Shown: positions 45,440-54,775, numbered from the stretch's first letter. The stretch is DNA of 64,000 nucleotides from Bacillota bacterium (GCA_023386315.1 JAEWJZ010000017.1:169505-233504); one strand, 5' to 3'. The notes: a model not told the origin generated them from the letters alone. Numbers and translations: made by a program.

Positions 45440-46468
45440 CTATCCATTCAGTTCTTTCTTCATCATGTCAATTAAAAAGCCAGTGATATCTCTCGCAGTC
45501 CGTTTCTGTCCTGTCTTCACTTTCCGGACAACCTTTCCTTCCGGTTTTACATTAATATGATAAACAACACGGAAGAATTCTTCCGCTTCCTCCCAGGCTT
45601 CCCGACTCTCCGGTATTAAATCAAGTCCCATCTGGAATACATGAAACATTCCTTCGAAAACGGATATCTTGCATTTTACACCTGCTTTTTTTAACTTCTC
45701 TCCCACCATAAGGGTATCGCTTAATAGAACCTCATAATTTCCCACCTGCATGAGCACCGGAGGAAAACCGCTAAAATCCCCGTACAGCGGAGAGATATAT
45801 GGTTCCATCGGATCCGCTTCTCCGATATAGGTGGAATCATAAAGCATGTTGTGGGTGGAATTGCCAAAAAGCGGATCCAGCTCATAATTAACCTGATAAC
45901 TTTCCCCGCTGTTTGTTAAATCCGTCCAGGCAGACATGGTGAGAAATCCTCCCGGAAGAGGCAGGTGATTGTCCTTTAAATAAAGGCCCAATGCAAGGCC
46001 TAAACCTCCGCCCGCCGAATCTCCTGCTATTACAATATTTTCGGGGGCATACCCCTTCTCCTGTAAAAGCCACTGGTAAGCCGAAACGGCATCCTGCAAA
46101 GCAGCCGGATAGGGATCTTCGGGAGCCACCCGGTAATCCGGAGTCAGTACATCTCCTCCATAACTTATCTTGGAATACCGGACTGCAAATCTCCGGTAAA
46201 TATTTTTCATGGGACCGATATAACCGCCTCCGTGAAGCTGAAGAATCACGCGTCCGGTAACCACTCCCACAGGTCTTAAATACTCCATCTTTAAATTACA
46301 TTTTTCTATAATTTCATATTCATATCCAGCCGGACATACCCAGGCAGGCTCCACCGGGTTTTTTCTCAGCTCTCCGCTCTGGATTGGCTGCTTAAAAGAA
46401 GTCTCCATCACATTCTGCATCATATCTCTCACCAGATTTCCCATCACACTCACCTTTTTTCTTCTCAT
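45440..46468 (-). CDS. HSL-type alpha/beta hydrolase
   Basis: The 342-residue product has HGGGY oxyanion-hole motif (about residues 79-83), nucleophile GDSAGGG, PDYRVAPEDPYPAALQD, and Asp/His of the triad (FEGMFHVFQ) in the C-terminal half, as in hormone-sensitive-lipase-like esterases. It is probably cytoplasmic or membrane-associated. AGGAGG precedes the ATG. It starts 30 nt after the stop of the condensation-domain gene on the same strand. Confidence 0.88.
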   Translation of the reverse strand: MRRKKVSVMGNLVRDMMQNVMETSFKQPIQSGELRKNPVEPAWVCPAGYEYEIIEKCNLKMEYLRPVGVVTGRVILQLHGGGYIGPMKNIYRRFAVRYSKISYGGDVLTPDYRVAPEDPYPAALQDAVSAYQWLLQEKGYAPENIVIAGDSAGGGLGLALGLYLKDNHLPLPGGFLTMSAWTDLTNSGESYQVNYELDPLFGNSTHNMLYDSTYIGEADPMEPYISPLYGDFSGFPPVLMQVGNYEVLLSDTLMVGEKLKKAGVKCKISVFEGMFHVFQMGLDLIPESREAWEEAEEFFRVVYHINVKPEGKVVRKVKTGQKRTARDITGFLIDMMKKELNG

Positions 46469-46498
46469 GTGTCATACCTCCTTTCCAGACAGCATTTT

Positions 46499-48355
46499 CT
46501 ATATATGAAACCGCCGGATCAGCTCATTCTTTACTCTCCGGTCTCCCAAAACAATGGTGACTGCAAGAATAATCACGGTCACTGCCACTGTCACAAGGGA
46601 CATAAGCGGTCTGGTAATCAGTCCTGCTGCCCATAGAATAAGCGGAATAAAGCTGAAAACGGTAACTGCAATCTGATACATGAAATAACTCTGCCAGTTC
46701 ATTCGGTTTACAAGAATCAAAAATACCACTGCCAGATCAGCAAACAATATGGTACTTGGTATGCCATAGTTTACCGACCAGCCGCTGTACCCTGTTGCAT
46801 GATCAATACAAAACCATACGATCTCCGCCGCTATGGTCTGCATGACAACTTTCCCTGCCAGATTGGAATGGCGCATAAAGGAATACCGGACTGTCATGAC
46901 GGAATAAGCCATTAAGACGATTGCAATCACAGACCATATGGAGCCGGAAAAAGTTGCGAGGTTAATAATACCAAGAACTGCTGCTCCAAAAATCATGATT
47001 CCGTAAAAGACATTGGCAATCTTTTTCATTCGTTCCTTATCATACCGGATCTGGGGATACTGCCCCTTATCATCTCTGTGATCCGGCACTCCATTGCTTT
47101 CAAGCTCTGCCGGAATCCCTTCTTTCTTCAGAAAACCAAAAAACGAATCTGCAAGCCTTGTATCCTGAAAAACAGAACTGAAGGTGACGATAACCTCATC
47201 CCCGTAAGAGCAGACACCGCATTTCATTGGCTGTCTGCGTGAAACTCCGATCATCATGGTAAAGCGTTCAATCTCATTCGCATAATCTTCATCCATTTCA
47301 ATGGGACCGATGTTTGACAGTGTCATGGTATATGCCCCACTGTTCCTCCAGAATATCAGATTCAAAGCAAGCCATTTTATCACCAGAGGGGTAATGCGCA
47401 GATACCACTTCTTCTCACTGGAAACATTATAGGAAATGGTCTCCTCCATCTTCTCTTTTGTAATTTTCTCATCCATCTGGGTGCTGACCACGCTTAATAT
47501 TTCCTCAAACGTGTGATTCTCTCCAGATGAAAGAAATTCCACCAGAGTCACAGCAAAAAAATTAGCCATTGTCTCAGAACCGAAAAAATTCCTTAAATTA
47601 ATGGGAATGCTGATACCAATAGAATGTTCAGACGGCTTCTTTTTTAAATATTCCTGATAAATTGACCAGATCAGTGCAGCGGTTAAAAACCGGGTGATGC
47701 TCACACCATAGCGCTTACTCACATCCTTCATCTCTTTTAAACCGATATAGCCGTGAAGAATATTTTCCTCATCCAAAGAGAGCAGCTCCCCGGTAATATG
47801 ATACGCTTTTGCAGAACTGTATTTCTGTTTTCGGATCTTTTTATAGTGGCGGACATAACTGTCCTCCACATTCATGGATACATCGGAAGAGATTTTCTGC
47901 GGCGCCCTGTGACCGGTTCTTGAATCCTTTACCAGATCAAGATAGCGGTAAACCAGTGCCTTTAAGAAATTAACGGCACCCAGTCCGTCTGTGACAGCAT
48001 GAAATACTTCCAGGTTAATCCGCCTGCCAAAATAAGTGACCCGGAATAAAAAAAGCTGGTTGCTGTGTGGGTCAATATACTTACAGGGGTAGGTGGTCTC
48101 TCGTTCAATGACCGGCATCCGGCTGTTGTGTTCAAAATAATACCAGAAAAAACCTCTCCGCAGTTTCACCGAAAATCCTTCAAACTGCGGCAGAACTTCC
48201 TCTAATGCTCTCTGCAAGGTTCCTGGAACCACTTCACACTTCAGCTCAGCGCTGATCCGGAACACATTACTTAAATTTTCATCGGCTATGACCGGAAAAA
48301 TCTTTGCCGTATTATCAAGCCTTCTCCATCGTTCACCCTGCGGGCTTTTCTTCAT
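46499..48355 (-). CDS. Condensation-type acyltransferase with membrane domain
   Basis: The 618-residue protein has an N-terminal half resembling condensation/alcohol-acetyltransferase domains, with HxxxDG (His119, Asp123 in HAVTDG) and an ISIPINLRNFFGSETMANFF block, then a C-terminal six-span membrane region resembling DUF6320. Acyl transfer to a lipid or other acceptor is plausible. No NRPS carrier domain is seen. The ATG at 48355 has AAGGAG upstream; the longer in-frame start at 48457 is rejected because it overlaps the regulator gene and a terminator. Confidence 0.75.
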   Translation of the reverse strand: MKKSPQGERWRRLDNTAKIFPVIADENLSNVFRISAELKCEVVPGTLQRALEEVLPQFEGFSVKLRRGFFWYYFEHNSRMPVIERETTYPCKYIDPHSNQLFLFRVTYFGRRINLEVFHAVTDGLGAVNFLKALVYRYLDLVKDSRTGHRAPQKISSDVSMNVEDSYVRHYKKIRKQKYSSAKAYHITGELLSLDEENILHGYIGLKEMKDVSKRYGVSITRFLTAALIWSIYQEYLKKKPSEHSIGISIPINLRNFFGSETMANFFAVTLVEFLSSGENHTFEEILSVVSTQMDEKITKEKMEETISYNVSSEKKWYLRITPLVIKWLALNLIFWRNSGAYTMTLSNIGPIEMDEDYANEIERFTMMIGVSRRQPMKCGVCSYGDEVIVTFSSVFQDTRLADSFFGFLKKEGIPAELESNGVPDHRDDKGQYPQIRYDKERMKKIANVFYGIMIFGAAVLGIINLATFSGSIWSVIAIVLMAYSVMTVRYSFMRHSNLAGKVVMQTIAAEIVWFCIDHATGYSGWSVNYGIPSTILFADLAVVFLILVNRMNWQSYFMYQIAVTVFSFIPLILWAAGLITRPLMSLVTVAVTVIILAVTIVLGDRRVKNELIRRFHI

Positions 48356-48379
48356 CGTATCAGCACTCCTTAATTTAAG

Positions 48380-48422
48380 AAAAGGCGGATCTCTCCGGCT
48401 TCCCGGAAGAAATCCTCCTTTT
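48380..48422 (-). terminator. Terminator after the response regulator
   Basis: On the minus strand AAAAGGAGGAT..CCGG pairs with CCGG..ATCCGCCTTTT around a GAAG loop, then a T-rich run. It separates the regulator from the condensation-domain gene. Confidence 0.75.
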
Positions 48423-48426
48423 TTCA

Positions 48427-49125
48427 CTAGACGCGGAAATAATATCCCACACCCCATTTGGTATGCACATATTTGGGATCACTGGGGCTGGGCTCGATTT
48501 TCTCCCTCAGACGCCTTACATGAACGTCTACCGTACGGACATCGCCTGTGTCCATAGCCTTGTTTCCCCAAACATAAGTAAGCAGCTGTTCTCTGCTGTA
48601 AACCTTACTGGGATTGCAGGTTAAAAGTTCCAGAAGATCGAATTCCTTGGCCGTTAAATTGATCTCCTTATCTGCGATAAAGACCCGTCTTGCATCCCGG
48701 TCCAGTTTTAAATCACCGGCTGTCACCAGATGGCTGTCTTCCTTATGATCCCGTCTGCCCTTCTTGGCATTTCTCCGCATGATTGCCTTTATCCTGGCTT
48801 TTACCTCCAGAATATTAAAGGGCTTTGTAATATAATCATCGGCTCCGTACTCCAGCCCTAGAATCTTATCCATATCATTGCCCTTGGCTGTCAGCATGAT
48901 GATTGGCATCTCGGAAAACTCCCGGATCGCCTGACAAACTTCGTATCCATCATACTTTGGAAGCATAACGTCCAAAAGCACTACATCGTATTCCTTCTGC
49001 TTTGCCAGATTAATGGCTTCCTCACCGTCATAGGCACAGTCCACTTCCATACCGTCCTGCTCCAGACTGAATCTCATTCCTTTTACAATCAGTTTTTCGT
49101 CATCTACTACTAAAACACTTGCCAT
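48427..49125 (-). CDS. OmpR/PhoB-family response regulator
   Basis: The 232-residue product has a receiver domain (Asp52 in LLDVMLP, TA at the Thr position, Lys in TKPF) and a C-terminal winged helix (about residues 135-232, ending HVRRLREKIEPSPSDPKYVHTKWGVGYYF). No sensor kinase gene is adjacent, so its partner is unknown. It is most like WalR/PhoP-type regulators. GAGGTG precedes the ATG. Confidence 0.93.
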   Translation of the reverse strand: MASVLVVDDEKLIVKGMRFSLEQDGMEVDCAYDGEEAINLAKQKEYDVVLLDVMLPKYDGYEVCQAIREFSEMPIIMLTAKGNDMDKILGLEYGADDYITKPFNILEVKARIKAIMRRNAKKGRRDHKEDSHLVTAGDLKLDRDARRVFIADKEINLTAKEFDLLELLTCNPSKVYSREQLLTYVWGNKAMDTGDVRTVDVHVRRLREKIEPSPSDPKYVHTKWGVGYYFRV

Positions 49126-49145
49126 TTTGCACCTCTGTTTTCTAT

Positions 49146-49772
49146 TTAAACCGTTATATCGTCTTTTATCTTCTGAAAGGCTGCCTCCTTAATCCCTGAT
49201 ATCTTCATAATGTCTTCAATCTTCTGAAATCCGCCGTGACTCTCCCGGTAACGAATGATGTCATCCGCCTTTGCCTCTCCGACACCTCTTAAGGTCATCA
49301 GTTCTTCCTTACCTGCCGTGTTAAGATTCACCTTATGACTGCCTTCCGGTATATTTTCCAAGGCAGATGTTCCCTGATCCAAAAGCCTTTTGGCTTCCTC
49401 CTGATCCGGCACCTGAATCTTCATCCCGTCTTTGACCTGCTCTGCCATGTTTAACGTATCGGCAGCTGCATTCTCCGTAAAGCCTCCGGCCTCCGCGATA
49501 GCCTGAAAAATACGGCTTCCCTCATCCAGCTCATAGACTCCCGGAGAAATCACCTCTCCGCATATATGTACATAGCAAATACGTGACGGTACTTCCGGTG
49601 CTTTCAGGGAATCCGAAGCCGGAGTTTCCTCCACTGAGGAAACAGGCGGCTCCTGAATCGAAACAAAAGCTTTTTCTTCCCGGTATATATGATTTCTGTT
49701 TAAGCCATAGCAGATGCTGCATATGATTACACATATAGCTATGGCTGCGATCTTAATCCTATGATAGTTCAT
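49146..49772 (-). CDS. comEA: ComEA-like DNA-binding protein
   Basis: The 208-residue protein has an N-terminal membrane helix (about residues 7-24), an SLBB-like domain (about 66-125, HICGEVISPGVYEL) and C-terminal helix-hairpin-helix repeats (NLNTAGKEELMTLRGVGEAKADDII, then EDIMKISGIKEAAFQKIKD). ComEA binds DNA outside the cell in natural transformation. No comEC is in the window, so its use here is uncertain. GGGAGG precedes the ATG. Confidence 0.9.
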   Translation of the reverse strand: MNYHRIKIAAIAICVIICSICYGLNRNHIYREEKAFVSIQEPPVSSVEETPASDSLKAPEVPSRICYVHICGEVISPGVYELDEGSRIFQAIAEAGGFTENAAADTLNMAEQVKDGMKIQVPDQEEAKRLLDQGTSALENIPEGSHKVNLNTAGKEELMTLRGVGEAKADDIIRYRESHGGFQKIEDIMKISGIKEAAFQKIKDDITV

Positions 49773-49873
49773 GGAATCCTCCCTTTACAAAATTTTGCAA
49801 AAAAGGATCCCATCCTCAGCCCTTGTACCTATTCTACCTAAAGAAATAAGTAAATACAAGCACTATTTCCAAA

Positions 49874-50299
49874 TTAGTTAAAGATTATAATGCCTATGAT
49901 GGCTACAACTGCCCCAATCAGTTTTTTCCACTCAAATCCCGCTTTTTCCACACCGAATAATCCAAATACCTCCACTGCATAAGCCACAACAATCTGGGAT
50001 ACTACTATAATCAGCGCGGCTTTTGCCGGACCTAAGGTCCCCATACTTTTTACAACTGTATAAGTAATAAATGCGCCGATAATCCCTCCGACCAGCATGT
50101 ATTTGGGGTGAACCGTAAGAAGGGCTGAAATATCGTCCCTCCCGGAAAAATACCATAGTATGAGGCAGGTCAGAAAAGCGGTGAGCTGAACCCAGCCGGT
50201 GGACACCCACATACTTGTCTGTTTGGATACTCCCGTATTTAATACTCCCTGTATGCTCATTAGCGCTCCTGATATCAGAGCTATGATAAAGCCTGTCAT
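49874..50299 (-). CDS. DMT-superfamily exporter (YdcZ/DUF606)
   Basis: The 141-residue product has about four to five membrane spans and fits the YdcZ/DUF606 small DMT family (IALISGALMSIQGVLNTGVSKQTS, GGIIGAFITYTVVKSMGTLGPAKAA). The substrate is unknown; it may pair with itself. The ATG at 50299 has GGAGG 8 nt upstream. Confidence 0.85.
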   Translation of the reverse strand: MTGFIIALISGALMSIQGVLNTGVSKQTSMWVSTGWVQLTAFLTCLILWYFSGRDDISALLTVHPKYMLVGGIIGAFITYTVVKSMGTLGPAKAALIIVVSQIVVAYAVEVFGLFGVEKAGFEWKKLIGAVVAIIGIIIFN

Positions 50300-50410
50300 A
50301 TACACAACCTCCGCATCTGTATTTTTAATCTGAAAAAATGCAATGATGCACTGCTTTACTAGGTTGTGCTTAATTTACTTTTTTATACTTATTTTACAGG
50401 TTCAAATAGC

Positions 50411-50439
50411 TTGACAATCCCTTTTATTTCAGTTATACT
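50411..50439 (+). promoter_or_regulatory. Promoter of the TPP riboswitch-thiT transcript
   Basis: Perfect TTGACA (50411-50416) and TATACT (50434-50439) are 17 nt apart, about 20 nt before the riboswitch. Confidence 0.8.
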
Positions 50440-50463
50440 CACACCGAAATGAAAAAATTATGA

Positions 50464-50547
50464 CACGCTGGGGGAGCCTCGGGCTGAGAATGGTATTTAC
50501 CTGACCCTTACTACTTGAACCGGATAATGCCGGCGGAAGGAAGCAAT
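50464..50547 (+). ncRNA. TPP (thiamine) riboswitch aptamer
   Basis: The sequence has the THI-element core: GGGGGAGCC with GGCTGAGA (pyrimidine-binding arm), ACCC and CTTGAACCGGATAATGCCG with the GGAAGGAA 3' strand closing P1. It lies directly upstream of thiT, as in many Firmicutes. TPP binding should shut down expression. Confidence 0.93.
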
Positions 50548-50556
50548 AGTAGTAGT

Positions 50557-50587
50557 CCCCTCCTGTGCATATAAAGGAGGTTTTTTT
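50557..50587 (+). promoter_or_regulatory. Riboswitch expression platform
   Basis: CCTCC (about 50559-50563) can pair with the thiT RBS GGAGG (50576-50580), and the pair is followed by a seven-T run (50581-50587) just before the ATG at 50588. It could work by hiding the RBS, by termination, or both. Confidence 0.55.
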
Positions 50588-51259
50588 ATGTCATTTTTTC
50601 TAACCTATTCTCAGGAATCCGGAGAATACTTCTTAAAACCGGCCGGATACGGACTGGTGGTTGTCACGCTATTGGTGATTCTGCTGGGACTTCATCTGCT
50701 TGGAGGCAAAACCCTGCCTACAAGACAGCTGAAAACCCGCCAGATGGTAACCTGCGCAGGCGCGATGGCACTGGCGCTGGTGGCTTCTTTCATCAAATTT
50801 GCTTCACTCCCGTTTGGAGGTTCCATCACACTGTTCTCCATGCTGTTCATCTGTCTGACCGGCTATATCTACGGCGTTAAGGCCGGAATTATGACAGGAG
50901 TGGCATACGGAATTCTTCAGTTCATTGTGGAGCCATATATCTATGCTCCCGTTCAGTTCCTCCTGGACTATCCGATTGCATTTGGATGCCTGGGACTTTC
51001 GGGGTTGTTTCATAACAGAAAGTACGGACTGATTCCTGGTTATGTTACAGGTGTTTTGGGCAGATATCTCTGCCATGTTATTTCCGGTTACGTATTCTTT
51101 GCTTCCTATGCACCGGAAGGCATGAATCCGCTTTTGTATACCCTCGGATATAACGCCACCTATATTGTTCCTGAGATGGTTGTAACTGTTGTAATTTTAT
51201 ATCTGCCTCCGGTCATCGAAGCCATCAGCCAGATGAAACGCCAGGCGGTAAATGGTTAA
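50588..51259 (+). CDS. thiT: Thiamine ECF transporter S component ThiT
   Basis: The 223-residue membrane protein has about six spans and ThiT-like features (ASFIKFASLPFGGSITLFSMLFICLTGYIYGVKAG, and the VLGRYLCHVISGYVFFA loop), preceded by about 40 extra N-terminal residues including one more helix. It binds thiamine and uses a shared ECF energising module, not encoded here. The TPP riboswitch upstream supports the assignment. Confidence 0.93.
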   Translation: MSFFLTYSQESGEYFLKPAGYGLVVVTLLVILLGLHLLGGKTLPTRQLKTRQMVTCAGAMALALVASFIKFASLPFGGSITLFSMLFICLTGYIYGVKAGIMTGVAYGILQFIVEPYIYAPVQFLLDYPIAFGCLGLSGLFHNRKYGLIPGYVTGVLGRYLCHVISGYVFFASYAPEGMNPLLYTLGYNATYIVPEMVVTVVILYLPPVIEAISQMKRQAVNG

Positions 51260-51270
51260 CGTGTAGCAGG

Positions 51271-51317
51271 AAAACGCTGATCCATAAGCGAATCATCACC
51301 TTTGGATCAGCGTTTTT
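51271..51317. terminator. Bidirectional terminator between thiT and eam
   Basis: AAAACGCTGATCC (51271-51283) pairs with GGATCAGCGTTTTT (51304-51317); A and T runs on both sides allow use by the two convergent genes. Confidence 0.9.
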
Positions 51318-51323
51318 CCTGAA

Positions 51324-52580
51324 TCAGAGAAGCTCATGAATGTCTTTTGTCTCATGATCCTCATACTTAACTACATTACCCTCCCAGGTTCTGAATTTTA
51401 CATAACCCGGACCTCTTGAAATAATATAATTGGGGAATATGGGAGTTTTTCCCTGCCCTTTCGGCGCATTGACAATAAACGTGGGAATCGCCATGCCGGA
51501 GGTGTATCCTCTTAGATATTCCATTATTTCTATCCCATCCTCTATGGACGTATTAAAATGGCTTGTTCCCTGAACGTGTTTTGCATGAAAAATATAATAA
51601 GGCCGTACCCGGCATTTTAACAATTCATGATTGAGCACGCGCATCACAAATTTATCATTGTTAATACCATTTAACAGGACTGCCTGATTTCCCAGGACGA
51701 TTCCGGCATCTGCAAGTCTTTCACAGGCAGCCTTTGATTCACCTGTAATTTCCATGGGGTGATTGAAATGAGTGTTTAAATAGATGGGGTGGTATTTCTT
51801 TAACATGTTACAAAGCTCATTCGTAATTCTCTGTGGCATAGTCACCGGAATTCTGGTTCCAAGCCTTATGTAATCCACATGAGGAATTTCCTTTAACTGG
51901 CTGATGATCCATTCCAGCTGTTCGTCTGACAGAGTCAGTGCATCTCCCCCTGTTATGAGAACATCTCTGATTTCCTCATTCTCTCTGATGTAATTGATTG
52001 ATTCTATTATTTTTTCACGGGAATTGTGTACATCCTGTTCACCGATGTTGCGCCTCCTCTGGCAGTGCCTGCAGTACATGGCACATTCATTGGTCACATT
52101 GATGATCAGACGGTCCGGATACCGCCTGGTAATGCATCCGGCAGGATTGGTATATTCTTCTGCCATAGGATCTAAATCTGTGCAGGTATCTTTAAGCTCC
52201 TTATAATTTGGGATACTCATCAGACGTATGGGATCAAATCTGTCGTCCGGTTCTGCAAGACTTAGATAATACGGGGAAACTGCCCAGCGAAACTTCTCCC
52301 CCACTTCCCGGATCAACTGCTTTTCTTTTTCACTGACCGGGAGAATCCGGCTTAAGCTCTCCACATCTGTAATTCTGTTTTTCAGCTGCCATCTGTAATC
52401 ATTCCAGTCCTCTTCCGTTGCCGAATAAATATGAAGAATTTTGTATTTCCGTTCCTTCAGCACATTTTCTTTGCCGATTCCAGTGGGAATTGACTTCCTC
52501 GCTTCAAGAAAATCTTCAATCCTCCCCTTCAGTTCATCTGCCCGTTTAAGTGATATCTGACGTTTTTCTTCTTTTTCCAT
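51324..52580 (-). CDS. eam: Radical-SAM glutamate 2,3-aminomutase
   Basis: The 418-residue KamA-family enzyme has the radical-SAM cluster motif at Cys166, Cys170 and Cys173 (CAMYCRHC) and PLP-binding Lys378 in GQGKTP. At the two substrate-contact positions where lysine 2,3-aminomutase has Asp (293 and 330, 37 residues apart), this protein has Lys334 and Asn371, also 37 apart. That matches glutamate 2,3-aminomutase, which makes beta-glutamate, a compatible solute. The ATG at 52580 has AAAGGAG 9-10 nt upstream; an upstream in-frame TTG was rejected. Confidence 0.85.
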   Translation of the reverse strand: MEKEEKRQISLKRADELKGRIEDFLEARKSIPTGIGKENVLKERKYKILHIYSATEEDWNDYRWQLKNRITDVESLSRILPVSEKEKQLIREVGEKFRWAVSPYYLSLAEPDDRFDPIRLMSIPNYKELKDTCTDLDPMAEEYTNPAGCITRRYPDRLIINVTNECAMYCRHCQRRRNIGEQDVHNSREKIIESINYIRENEEIRDVLITGGDALTLSDEQLEWIISQLKEIPHVDYIRLGTRIPVTMPQRITNELCNMLKKYHPIYLNTHFNHPMEITGESKAACERLADAGIVLGNQAVLLNGINNDKFVMRVLNHELLKCRVRPYYIFHAKHVQGTSHFNTSIEDGIEIMEYLRGYTSGMAIPTFIVNAPKGQGKTPIFPNYIISRGPGYVKFRTWEGNVVKYEDHETKDIHELL

Positions 52581-52617
52581 ATATTTATTCTCCTTTTGCT
52601 CCAAAAGAAGCAACTTT

Positions 52618-52647
52618 ATTATAGCAAATAAGTTGTTACTACGTCAA
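52618..52647 (-). promoter_or_regulatory. Promoter of eam
   Basis: On the minus strand TTGACG (52642-52647) and TATAAT (52618-52623) are 18 nt apart, just ahead of the start. It gives eam a transcript separate from the hyp operon upstream. Confidence 0.6.
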
Positions 52648-52711
52648 TAAAATATATTCAGGTATAATAAAAAAAGAAGCCTGCTTAAAATCAGCCGACC
52701 TCTTATTTACT

Positions 52712-53689
52712 CTAACAGATTCTTGGAAGCCCTTCTCCATATAAAAGATCTATGGTTCTCAGTCCCTTCAGCCTGGTTTTCATCCTGACTCCGCTTCCCT
52801 CAAGAATAGTTCCGATTATTCTGGCATTTGTTCCGTATTTACTGCTCTTCACTGCTTTTAGCGCCTTTTCAGCCTGATTGCCAGGTATAACAACTATCAT
52901 CTTTCCTTCATTGGCCATATAGAGAGGATCCAGCCCCAGTATACCGCAGAAGCCCTTCACCTCCGGGCTGACAGGAAGTGCCTCCTCCCATATCTCCACG
53001 CTGCACGCGGACTGCTCTGCAGCTTCATTTAAAACAGTGGCCAGGCCGCCCCTGGTGACATCCCGCATGCAGTGCACCCGGATCTGGTTGTCCAATAAAT
53101 TCCGGACGATGGATATAAGCGGAGCACAATCGCTGGCAATCTGATTATCTATGCCCATGCGGTGGGAAAGGATGGCTGCATGATGTTCTCCTAAGTTTCC
53201 TGATAAAATGACGGCATCGCCTGGTTTACAGTTAGAAATGCTGATGCCTCCCTTTTTCACTTCTCCGATTCCGGAAGTATTGATAAAAACCCCGCCGTTT
53301 CCATCCACCACCTTGGTATCGCCTGCAACGATCTTCACTCCTGCCTCTTTCGCAGTCAAAGCCATAGTGCGGGCAATTTCCTCGATGGTATCCAGTTCCG
53401 TGCCTTCCTCAATGATAAAGCCTGCAGTGAGATATTTAGGAACAGCTCCCATCATGGACAAATCGTTAACTGTCCCGCATACAGCAAGCTTTCCAATATT
53501 TCCACCTTTAAAAAACAGCGGAGTAACAACAAAGGAATCTGTTGTATAGGCGATCTTCCCCACAGCAGACACCACTGCCGCATCTTCAAGCCTGTTTAAT
53601 GTTTTATTATGAAAATGCTTTAAAAAAACCTGATTAATCAGATCACCCGTCTGTTTTCCTCCGCTGCCGTAAGACATGTCAATTTTCAT
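52712..53689 (-). CDS. hypE: Hydrogenase maturation protein HypE
   Basis: The 325-residue AIR-synthase-like protein has SYGSGGKQTGDLIN near the start, the RLEDAAVV and VVTPLFFKGGNIGKLAVCGTVNDLSMMGA blocks, and ends in PRIC, whose terminal Cys carries the thiocarboxamide/thiocyanate. It works with HypF to make the cyanide ligands of the NiFe centre. It is the last gene of the ech-hyp operon. AAGGAG lies about 13 nt before the start. Confidence 0.97.
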   Translation of the reverse strand: MKIDMSYGSGGKQTGDLINQVFLKHFHNKTLNRLEDAAVVSAVGKIAYTTDSFVVTPLFFKGGNIGKLAVCGTVNDLSMMGAVPKYLTAGFIIEEGTELDTIEEIARTMALTAKEAGVKIVAGDTKVVDGNGGVFINTSGIGEVKKGGISISNCKPGDAVILSGNLGEHHAAILSHRMGIDNQIASDCAPLISIVRNLLDNQIRVHCMRDVTRGGLATVLNEAAEQSACSVEIWEEALPVSPEVKGFCGILGLDPLYMANEGKMIVVIPGNQAEKALKAVKSSKYGTNARIIGTILEGSGVRMKTRLKGLRTIDLLYGEGLPRIC

Positions 53690-53734
53690 AGCTTCTGCCC
53701 TGCTCCTTTCGACTGTTATTATAAAACGGATTTT

Positions 53735-54775
53735 TTAAGAATTCTGATACCAGATCCCACAGGCCCCTTCTGATGATACCATACAGGGACCCACAGCATG
53801 AAGTGGCGTACAGACCGTCTTAAACAAAGGGCATTCTCCCGGATTTTTTCGTCCCAGAATTACCTCCGTACATTTACACCCTTTTGGCATTTCCTCGTTC
53901 CTACCCTGAATGCGGCTTCCGCCATCATAGATCTCATATTTCTTTTTCAGCCTTAAAGCAGAATTTTCTATGATACCAATCCCCCGCCAGAAATCATCTC
54001 CCTGCTCAAAATATTCCAAAAGCAAAGCGCGTGCTTTCTCATTGCCCTTTTCTTTCACTGCACTGGCATACATATTTTTCACTTCAAACCGCCCTGTTCT
54101 CAGCTGGCGCATAATTTCATAGACAGCTGCCAGAATATATTCTCCTTCAAAACCTGCAATTACAAAAGGCTTCCGGTATTTTTCTGCCAGTTCCCGGTAA
54201 CTGTCGGCTCCTGTAATCACGCTGACGTGACCAGGACTTAAGAATGCATCAATGTTTTTTTCCCTCTCGCAGATATAGGAAAGGGCCGGAACGATTGTTT
54301 TTACTGAAGTTAAAAGTTTTAGATTGGTTATCTCCTTTTGCTGCATTTCCTCCAGCATGAGAGCATAGATGGGAGCCGTGGTCTCAAAGCCCACAGCCGC
54401 AAACAGATACTGGATATTTTTATGCTCCACGGCTTCCTTTACGGCCATTAACGGAGAATACAGGATTTTCACTTTTCCTCCTGCTGCCTTCGCTTCTGTC
54501 AGGGACATGCTGCTGCCTTTCACTTTCATCATATCACCGAAGGTCAGGACACAGTGATCCTCTTTTAAGGAAAATTCCGTCAAACGGTCAATATAGGCAG
54601 CCGAGGTAACACAAACCGGACACCCGGGACCGGAGATCAGCCGGATTTTGGGGGAAATCATACTTCTGATCCCGTTTTTAAAAATGCTGGAAGTATGGGT
54701 TCCGCACACCTCCATGATTTTTACCGGTTTCCCGTCATAAGATTTCAGTTCCTCAATCACTTCCTGGATCTTCAT
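53735..54775 (-). CDS. hypD: Hydrogenase maturation protein HypD
   Basis: The 346-residue product has the conserved CGTHTSSIFKNGI, SGPGCPVCVT and GFETTAPIYALML motifs and C-terminal Cys of its [4Fe-4S] site (CKCTEVILGRKNPGECPLF). It is the scaffold with HypC for Fe(CN)2CO assembly. The start overlaps hypC by 23 nt and follows AGGAGG. Confidence 0.97.
   Translation of the reverse strand: MKIQEVIEELKSYDGKPVKIMEVCGTHTSSIFKNGIRSMISPKIRLISGPGCPVCVTSAAYIDRLTEFSLKEDHCVLTFGDMMKVKGSSMSLTEAKAAGGKVKILYSPLMAVKEAVEHKNIQYLFAAVGFETTAPIYALMLEEMQQKEITNLKLLTSVKTIVPALSYICEREKNIDAFLSPGHVSVITGADSYRELAEKYRKPFVIAGFEGEYILAAVYEIMRQLRTGRFEVKNMYASAVKEKGNEKARALLLEYFEQGDDFWRGIGIIENSALRLKKKYEIYDGGSRIQGRNEEMPKGCKCTEVILGRKNPGECPLFKTVCTPLHAVGPCMVSSEGACGIWYQNS

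Noticed and set aside
52660..52705. Terminator after hypE
   Set aside because: A seven-T run exists on the minus strand but I could not form a convincing stem before it, so it is not listed.
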